Part shown: positions 29,689-64,000 of the stretch, in pieces
Layout of the letters: each line of letters begins with the position of its first letter
Numbering within the stretch: the first letter of the stretch is position 1
Assembly (NCBI GenBank): GCA_009760855.2
Contig: WPIO01000029.1
Coordinates: 531,501 to 595,500 of the forward strand
Length of the DNA: 64,000 nt
DNA from: Cristatella mucedo
Lineage: Eukaryota; Bryozoa; Phylactolaemata; Cristatellidae
Direction: 5' to 3'
The notes under the pieces: model-generated
What the model saw: the letters and a program-made list of their open reading frames with translations, nothing else
The model's database searches: none
Told to the model about the DNA's origin: nothing
Program-made: the position numbers and the translations under genes

Positions 29689-30417
29689 GCTTACCACAAC
29701 TAATTTGATCCATGCATTTGTAACATCCCGTCTTGACTTCTGTAACTCACTGCTTGCCGATCTACCGGCCTGTGAAATCAGGTGCTTACAACTGGTGCAA
29801 AACTCTGCAGCTAGGCTTGTCTGTCGTGAGCATCGCAGTTGCCACATCACACCACTTCTCGCCGACCTGCACTGGCTACCAGTCAAGCAACGGATCGACT
29901 TCAATATTTGAATAAACTCACTTTTAGGTCCCTTCACTCTTTGGCTCCAGCCTACCTATCAGATCTACTGCCCCACCAGGCAAAGCATCATACCACCCAC
30001 TTTTGGGAACCTGACTGTTTACCCAAACTTCGTGCAAACCTCAAATCCTTTGGAGACTGTGAATTTAGTTCGTATGATCTCTAAGCCTGGAACTCAATCC
30101 CGACTTAAGTCACCACATCTTCTTAATTGACCACATTTAAAAAGAGATAAAAAATGCACCTATTTATTACGGCATTTAGTGTGTCCCTGTGATTTGACCT
30201 TTAAGCGCTTATGCTTGCTGACACTGTGCTGCTGCCACTAACCACACTCGCATGCTGACCATGTACGTCACCCCTTACCATGTTATTCTTTTTGTTTATT
30301 GAGCATCTACCACTAAACGTCCGATCATGTTTCCTTGGCTTAAAAAATGGAGCGCCTAGACAGAGATTGAGTTATCTGAGGATGCTTTATCAAGTGTGTT
30401 ATTATTATTGTTATTAT
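29689..30417 (+). mobile_element. L2-like LINE fragment inserted in R1
   Basis: RT C-terminal sequence (VTSRLDFCNSLLADLPAC, PLLADLHWLPVKQRIDF), the 3' UTR and a TTA tail. It contains a small insertion and stops. AAGC flanks both ends. Confidence 0.92.
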
Positions 30418-30742
30418 AAGCATCAGTTCTTGATATTTAACGTTTGTCGGTCATGGCCAAAGGTGCATTATGCCTCCTCACAGCTTTGACACAGTGTTAT
30501 GTATGAATAGATGTGGGAGCAGTCTCACACCACTGATCGAATCGAAAACACGGCAGGCAGCGTATTAAGAATCCAATGCAGTCATGATGAAGCTAGTAAC
30601 CGTGATGACGGTCGGTCATTACGATTACTAGCTTCTGCATGACTTCATTGATATTGACATGACTTCATGACATCATACCCAAAACGCTTATATCGGCCTC
30701 TACCCTTCCAGCTAATTACCACCAAATCTCCTTCTCCGTTCA

Positions 30743-30930
30743 TTATTGCATGCTGACCCTGTGCATGTCACCCCTAACCATATTATTCATCTCGTTTGTT
30801 TTTCAAGCATGATTTTACTTACCATTCAATTGCATTTCACTTTGCAGCAAATGTAAAGCGCCTAGAGAGAGATTGGGTTCTCTGAGGGCGCTTTATCAAG
30901 TGAATTATTATTATTATTATTATTATTATC
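30743..30930 (+). mobile_element. L2-like LINE 3' end fragment
   Basis: Starts GCATGCTGACCCTGTGCATG, ends with the stem-loop and a TTA microsatellite. It is close to the consensus, so probably young. Confidence 0.92.
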
Positions 30931-31095
30931 GGAAGAGTCTTAAAAAGCTTATCACAAAACAGCTTGCGGAGCACATAGACGTGAATTATTTATCATGACA
31001 TTGTCAGTGGCGATTCAAATGGCACCATTTCACAGAAGCCGCTGTCCAACGTGTGTGACTAATGACATACTGTGTAATAACGATGTAGTTTCACT

Positions 31096-31560
31096 ACCCT
31101 CAGTCCTGCTCGACCTGTCAGCTGCTGCCGATTTTCTCGATCACGCGATGCTGCTTGGGTGCGAGAGAAAAACGATCGATTGGCTAACGACGCTCTAGAG
31201 AGGTTTCTAATGATACCAGTCTGATCATGTCCGGTCTATAATGAGACAAGGCTGGCGGATCTATTTTAGAAAATCGTGATCTGTGAAGCTCCACAAGAGT
31301 ATTATTATCCATTATCCATATCTATTATCCATATCCTTTCCTCTGGATAGGGCATATCAACCTCACAGCAGCGGTTATCACGTCTACGCCGACCACATTT
31401 ACCGGTAATAACCACTCAGAATACACTGCTTCAACATATAACTGTCTCAATATATAATACTGAACGCCTGTTTAGCAGACATCCGGTCATAGACGTCGGC
31501 CAGTACTTCAACGAAATGACAACAACCGAAGTCATCCTCAAATATCGATCTAAGCATACG
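31096..31560 (+). mobile_element. Old non-LTR reverse transcriptase remnant
   Basis: VLLDLSAAADFLDHAMLL matches the LDLSAAFDTIDH motif, and YHVYADHIY further on resembles the YADD box. It is heavily decayed and differs from the local L2 copies, so it is an older or different LINE lineage. Confidence 0.6.
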
Positions 31561-31799
31561 CCTGGATTAGGTGATTATGCTCACCCATTTGGTGCTGTCG
31601 TAGTGAGACCCGTCGTTAAACGTTCATAATTTAGGTGCTCTCCTTAGAGCTGCTCGGCAATTAAAAGCTATATTCGGAATCTGTCTTCGAAGCTAATCTT
31701 TGCAGTCATGAACACATGATTACTTATTGCTTTATTGTCTACTTATCTCACTAGCGCCTTCTTGTTGTCTCTGGACCTGAATACGGCTAGGACTATAAT

Positions 31800-31815
31800 A
31801 TATATAGTCTGCACA

Positions 31816-31862
<47 letters not shown>

Positions 31863-32014
31863 CCTATGCATGTATATATAGCCTATGCATATATATATAG
31901 CCTATGCATATATATATATATAGCCTATGCATATATATATATATATATAAATAATCTATACATATATATATATATATATATAGCTTATATATCTGTATGT
32001 ATATATATATATAT
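31800..32014 (+). repeat. AT-rich minisatellite with TAGCCTATGCAT unit
   Basis: TAGCCTATGCATATATATA recurs four or more times at variable spacing because the TA part changes length. Confidence 0.88.
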
Positions 32015-33200
32015 TTTTTGCATTTAAAAGCCACCACGTCTCTAGAGTGGGGGTTAAGAACTCGACCGCTGTGTTAGACTCTAAATCCAAGAAAGTCGAG
32101 CGCATCCTCTGCTAACGTGGATCCGCTATTAAATTGAAAGCCACGGCAGCTCATTTGATAGCGACAGCATTCGACTCAGGCTGCTCAATTTATAGCGGCC
32201 ACTCACTGAGAATTAACTGCAATAGGCTGCACTGGTCGAATCAGCTCTTTGGAGCCCGCTTACACATAATTACTAAGGACCAATCTAGGAAGCACATGTG
32301 AACTGAATAGCTGGCCGTTGCGGCATTAGTAGAAATAAAGCTAATGTGTGACGATTAGTCTTTCGAGAGCTCTAGCTTAAAGAGAACTATGACAACCGAC
32401 ATCAGCTGAAGTGCTCTCACCGACTCTCCATTGATTGCAGAATTCGGGGGTTTGCTAGAAAAAAATATCGACGTTTGAATGATGACACAAGCTTTAGTGC
32501 CAAACTTTCACTGGAAGACTGGCATCAAGTGTATGATGATTATTATTATTATTATTTTGCTCTCCCTAGCATGTAAAACCCATTTACAAACATGTTTGAT
32601 ACTAGCTCTCCTAATTCTTCCTGCCGGCGTCAAATATCGACATTTCACTTGGTGTATACGTAGCAGGTTAATTTTTACAAAAAATGGAAACAAGTACGAC
32701 TTGTACTCGTAAAAATTCGGTAATAAAACTTGAACGTCCTTATGTTCCACAGCAATTCATATATATGTGGCCAAAAGTCTGGCGTTAAATAAATAATTGA
32801 AATTCTTGAATGATGCAAATTCTTGTACCCAATCGCACTAATAAATCACACTGCAATCAAACTGGAGTAGTCATACAAATGTGCTATGGTTTAGTATTTG
32901 GTGCGTACCACCTTTTTCTGGGTCATAGTCGAAGTCGTTGGGGCACGGTATTTACTGATCAGCTGATCTACATGCATTCATACATCACACTTCAAAAAAC
33001 CATTATTGAAAATTTCCATTCGAAGGTTCGGGAGCCCTAAGCCCATCAGTTCAATTTATTTCCAGCTGCCTAAGTGGATACATGGAGGTATTCTCCTAAT
33101 CAAAAAGCTGCAAGCAACCGGCTGATGCATTTTGATACGTCTACGCCCATTTGTATGACGGATGAAAAACTAATCCTTGGAAGCATCGCTTCAGTACCGT
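32015..33200. other. AT-rich intergenic DNA
   Basis: Short ATT repeats near 32539. No gene is recognised. Confidence 0.45.
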
Positions 33201-33720
33201 CTCTTCCTCTGGCTCATTCAGTGCATGTCTGCAGCATCAAGGCCTAGCTCGAATTCATAGCATCAAGACCTAGTTCGGTGCTTGAGGTCATTGGATAGCT
33301 CAAAATGGTGGCATTCCTTATGCGTCTCCGAGGCGACCACCTTTTTTCCTGCTACCTCTGCCTTTGGGACAGCAGGGATCATAATGCTCATTATCACTGC
33401 CTGGAACTGGCCACAGCAGACCGAGTTCTTTATGAAGAGTAACCATGTCAAGTGGGAGCCACTGGTTGACTCCCGCAGGGTGCTGATGCCACCCCTTCAC
33501 ATCAGATTGGGTCTTATGAAACTATTTGTCGAAGCCCTAGATAAGGAGTCTGCAGTCTTCAAGTATTTCAAACTTCTTCCCTAAGCGGTCTAAGGCACAG
33601 GTCAAACCAGGTGTCTTTGTAGGGCCAAGATAAAGAAGATAATTGGGAGCAATGATTTCCCCAAGAAGCTTACTAATAAGGAGTACATCACTTAAACGAA
33701 GTGGCACCTAGATGCAGTCT
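33200..33720 (+). pseudogene. Degenerate copy of an uncharacterised multi-copy invertebrate gene family
   Basis: Pieces CYLCLWDSRDHNAHYH (near 33350) and EPLVDSRRVLMPPLHIRLGL (near 33450-33520) match, from memory, a protein family found in many copies in arthropod and cnidarian genomes (CLWDSR ... PLVDP..VLLPPLHIKLGLMK). Its function is unknown to me and it may belong to a mobile element. The copy is clearly broken. Confidence 0.55.
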
Positions 33721-34752
33721 CACACCATGTTCTTATTATACTTATTACACTATTGCATTTGCGACCAGGACAGTGACACCAATCCACTAAATTCTGTTGG
33801 AAGCACTTTCTCGAGTAAGTAAGCACCCATTTTCTCCTCGAATGCATCATCATCCTGAAACCCACTAAGCCTAGTTTTGCATAACATTGGTAGAGTTACA
33901 TGTTAATTCTGGCATCCTTTTTCATTAGACTACAGGGGATCCAAAAGATTCAGCAGAGAAAATGTGTCTATTTGTATTGGAAATGAGTAGATTTCGAATG
34001 TGTCACAATCCTGGTCACAAACGCAAAGTTTGTGGCGAATAATGACTACCGTATGTACTTTTAATGCATAAGATATAACAAAATATTACTGCACAGGAAC
34101 AAAAATTGCATTACATGCTGTATTCTATGCACGCGTGTGTGTGTGTGTGTGTGCGTGCGCGCGAGAGTGAGTGTGCGTGTGAGTGTGCATGCGTGAGTGA
34201 GTGAGTGGAGTGAGTGTGTGTGCTTTAAGGCTCGTGCAATGTGCACACACCAACGTGCCCGCAGGCACAGCATGAACACAAACACACTATGCTATTGTGA
34301 CAAAGAATGCATCGAAATACTTAAGGATATCGATAAAACATTTATAGTGCCTAAGAAAATGAAATCTCTTTCTAGCCACTGTATATATGCTGGAAAAAAG
34401 CATGCCAATTGGCTAGTAAGATGATAAACATATAAACATGTTTAGCACATGCATAAGCACATAATTCACAGGTGACAGAGTAATGGCTGTGAGGAACATG
34501 TTGGTTTTTAAATTTCGAGCCAGGGGATGTTGCCGTGTCAGTCGGGATAGCATGAGAGACCAAGAAAGAACAATGGGCATGGGCAATAAAACCATATTCT
34601 GACGGATGTAGAAAGCAAATATATTTTCATATCAGGTCCTCAGGTCTGAAAAGAATGGGCTTACAAATGAATTTTGCCGAGTCAAACATCGGACTGACGC
34701 AGCCCTCTAAAAAAATGCATGTCGCTCGAGGTCGTCTCCATCTGCACAAAGC
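33720..34752. other. 3' flank of LTA4H-like gene
   Basis: Contains a GT-rich tract at 34133-34215 and probably the 3' UTR of the minus-strand hydrolase gene. No other gene is recognised. Confidence 0.5.
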
Positions 34753-59996
<25,244 letters not shown>

Positions 59997-60364
59997 AACC
60001 AACCTATCTATGGTTGTACTCCCATTGCACATCCGGTTGACGCTAGGGGCGATCCCTAGGTACGTGTACTTCTAGCAATTTCCGGGCTCGCGCCTTGGCG
60101 GTCACTCATATATAGCTTTCGTTTCTAGTGTGAGCATCAAAATAAGCTTAGATCTTCATGAGGATCTATTTAAATATTAAGAAATTGTATAAAGAGCCTA
60201 CAACTACCCTGGTATACTTACATGGTACCGTTAAATTTGCTTTTGCATACCGGTGTCCGGTGCACCCCTTCAAGAATTTAGGACTACATTTTTGGTAATC
60301 GTAAAGAAGAAAAATGCTGCCAAAAGCCCGGAAACGGTATAGGTCAAACTTCCAGCACGTCCTC

Positions 60365-60655
60365 GTACTCACTCAACTCCCTTGCAGCATGCATTACTGG
60401 CATTCGCACTTGATGGCAACAAACTTTTTTCCAATTGAATGTCGATAAAACAGCTTACTAGTTACGGCAAACCTGTTGCTACTCAGAAATTTTGAAAAAA
60501 TCTGTCATTAAAAATGGGCTCATGCGAGCATGTACACGAAATCTGAGTGTCTTTTTCCAAAGTAAAGAGTGAACTTTCACTAGACGAACCACATCAGCTC
60601 CACAGCCAAGTCTGCCTACTTTCAGCTGGTTAAAATTGCTAAAATTTGAGACTGC
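60365..60655 (+). mobile_element. Decayed L2-like LINE fragment
   Basis: Matches the reference around SLAACIDDIRSWMAANFLKL and SDLSLDDHISSTVKSAYFQL at the nucleotide level, with stops and frame changes. Confidence 0.75.
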
Positions 60656-60659
60656 TTAA

Positions 60660-60832
60660 ACTAGCTGATTTACCAGCCTCTTTTGTATAGCGACAGAAGA
60701 GCCTTTATGGGTATCACCAACGCTTGCAGTGGCAATAAAGGATCGCCCACCGTAGTATTCGAGCCTGCGACCTCGGGACCAAGGTCGTGAAGAGCAACCG
60801 CATTACCTAGTGGGCCATCACGGCTAGGGATA
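60660..60832 (-). mobile_element. SINE-B, full length
   Basis: Tail CTGATTTACCAGCCTCTTTT, body CAACGCTTGCAGTGGCAAT, B-box-like ATTCGAGCCTGCGACCTC and A-box-like CATTACCTAGTGGGCCATC. Confidence 0.85.
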
Positions 60833-61290
60833 CTACATCAAAGCTGTTCCTTGCATTTTTTACATTAAATCTCGAGCTTTGTGGCTCAATACTCGAAGGG
60901 CTCTCGTTATGTGGAATAAGGCGGTACAAGCGGTGCCAAACTTCTGACCGGCAGGCTTGTTGCAGCAGATGATATGGTAATTGGTAGAGTTCCTTCCTCC
61001 TCCTCCTCCTCCTCCTCCTCCCCCCGGCACCGCTCCGCCGCTGATTCTTTAGTGACTTCTGACGCAATAGCCCAAAGCTGCAACCTCCCTCGCCCCCACC
61101 TCTGCCACTCACATCCACGCTCTCGTTGCTCTCTGTGTGCGACAGGACAGTAATGCAAATGTATGTATAACGGTATCGAGTAAAATGTCCTTATTTTGGG
61201 CTTATCTTTGTGGAACAACATTCAACCTTCTCCAGCTGGCTCAAATGAAGCAACCAATCCCGTCGTTACCAATTAGAATGGTTCCGCATC
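60833..61290. other. Intergenic DNA with a CCT run
   Basis: A CCT trinucleotide run at about 60995-61022. No gene is recognised. Confidence 0.5.
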
Positions 61291-61291
61291 G

Positions 61292-62012
<721 letters not shown>

Positions 62013-62165
62013 CGAGCTGGTTTGGTCCAACGGTTAAGGTGCTCGCCCCGACAAAGGTCTGACTGAGGTTGTGGGCTCGAGCCCTGAGGCATATGTGAAG
62101 CGTCTGAATAGAGATTTAGTTCTCTTGGGGCGCTATACAAATGAATTATATTTTATATTATATTA
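62013..62165 (+). mobile_element. SINE-A, full length
   Basis: Head GAGCTGGTTTGGTCCAACGG, B-box-like GTTGTGGGCTCGAGCCC. Tail AGCGTCTGAATAGAGATTTA and GGCGCTATACAAATGAATTA, then a short TATTA repeat. The best-preserved copy with that of 61292. Confidence 0.9.
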
Positions 62166-63436
<1,271 letters not shown>

Positions 63437-63507
63437 CACAGAGCAAATGGGGGTGTTGAATCCAATTAACAAGCAATCTCGTTTCGAAGCCTATCCCCAA
63501 ATGTGAC

Positions 63508-63556
63508 AAGAGACAAGAAATTAAGTTCTCTTAGGACGCTATGCAAATGATAACGT
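63508..63556 (+). mobile_element. SINE-A tail fragment
   Basis: AAGAAATTAAGTTCTCTTAG and GACGCTATGCAAATGAT. The head is missing. Confidence 0.65.
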
Positions 63557-63690
63557 ATGTGCACACACACACAAATACACGCAAACACACACACATATCT
63601 ATATACACACATATATATATATACATATATATATATACACATATATATACATACATATATATATATATATACACACACGCACATATATAA
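63557..63690 (+). repeat. Mixed CA/TA microsatellite
   Basis: Alternating CACA and TATA blocks following the SINE-A tail fragment. Confidence 0.9.
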
Positions 63691-64000
63691 GGCTACTAGT
63701 CCTCAACCTGCATATCTACTGATCTCCTTTTGATATGCCTAGATTTGCTAGTGCCTTGTGTAAATAACATAATACCTATGTATTTGTAGCCGAGTTCCAG
63801 GTGTCACAGGCCATTTCCCGCCAAGCCCCACCATACTCAGGCCGCGCCGTCGTGTGCCATGCCGCTGAGCTAGAGTTAGACGAGCGGCCGTCAGGTTAGA
63901 TCTCATTATAATATCGCATGCATCGACAAAACAGGGGAACTAAACAAGTCTACATGGAGGGTCGTATACAAGATACACTATAGGGGCGCAAGACAACGCA

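Overview
The window is nuclear DNA from an animal with intron-rich genes, most likely an invertebrate. It has GT-AG introns, abundant CR1/L2-type LINE copies, tRNA-derived SINEs, and long CT, GA, TA, GT and CA microsatellites. No viral, plasmid or bacterial organisation is visible. The exact taxon cannot be read from the sequence.

Two host genes can be reconstructed, both on the minus strand. (1) 16131-23326 encodes an ankyrin-repeat TRP-type cation channel in four exons (about 1378 residues). It has about 15 N-terminal ankyrin repeats, a six-helix channel region, and a C-terminal coiled coil. Its exons are extremely GC-rich and hold polyglycine and polyalanine codon runs. (2) 34753-59996 encodes a leukotriene A4 hydrolase-like M1 zinc aminopeptidase in sixteen exons (617 residues). 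All phases agree, the zinc motif and catalytic residues are intact, and one intron is GC-AG.

Layout: 1-9.7 kb is repeat-rich intergenic DNA with minus-strand L2 fragments and SINEs. At 10.4-13.8 kb lies a nearly intact plus-strand L2-like LINE broken by a single in-frame TGA. From 14.1 to 15.1 kb there is a piece of an unclassified repeat, here called R1. From 15.4 to 23.6 kb there is a GC-rich block with the TRP gene, followed by a CpG-rich stretch (24.7-26.8 kb) with no recognisable gene. From 27.0 to 30.5 kb there is a second large R1 copy split by L2 insertions. From 30.7 to 34 kb there are LINE debris, an AT minisatellite and a degenerate copy of an uncharacterised multi-copy invertebrate gene. 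From 34.7 to 60.0 kb lies the hydrolase gene, with L2 and SINE copies in its introns. From 60.1 kb to the end there are SINEs, LINE debris and microsatellites.

The two host genes are not an operon and show no obvious functional link. The main interaction visible is among the mobile elements. One SINE family (SINE-A) carries a 3' stem-loop tail nearly identical to that of the L2-like LINE, which suggests that the LINE mobilises it. The most unexplained item is the R1 core, present twice at about 98% identity inside flanks that have diverged much further. It carries a TATA-like box, an 86-codon reading frame with a signal-peptide-like start and six cysteines, and an AATAAA in a compact gene-like order.
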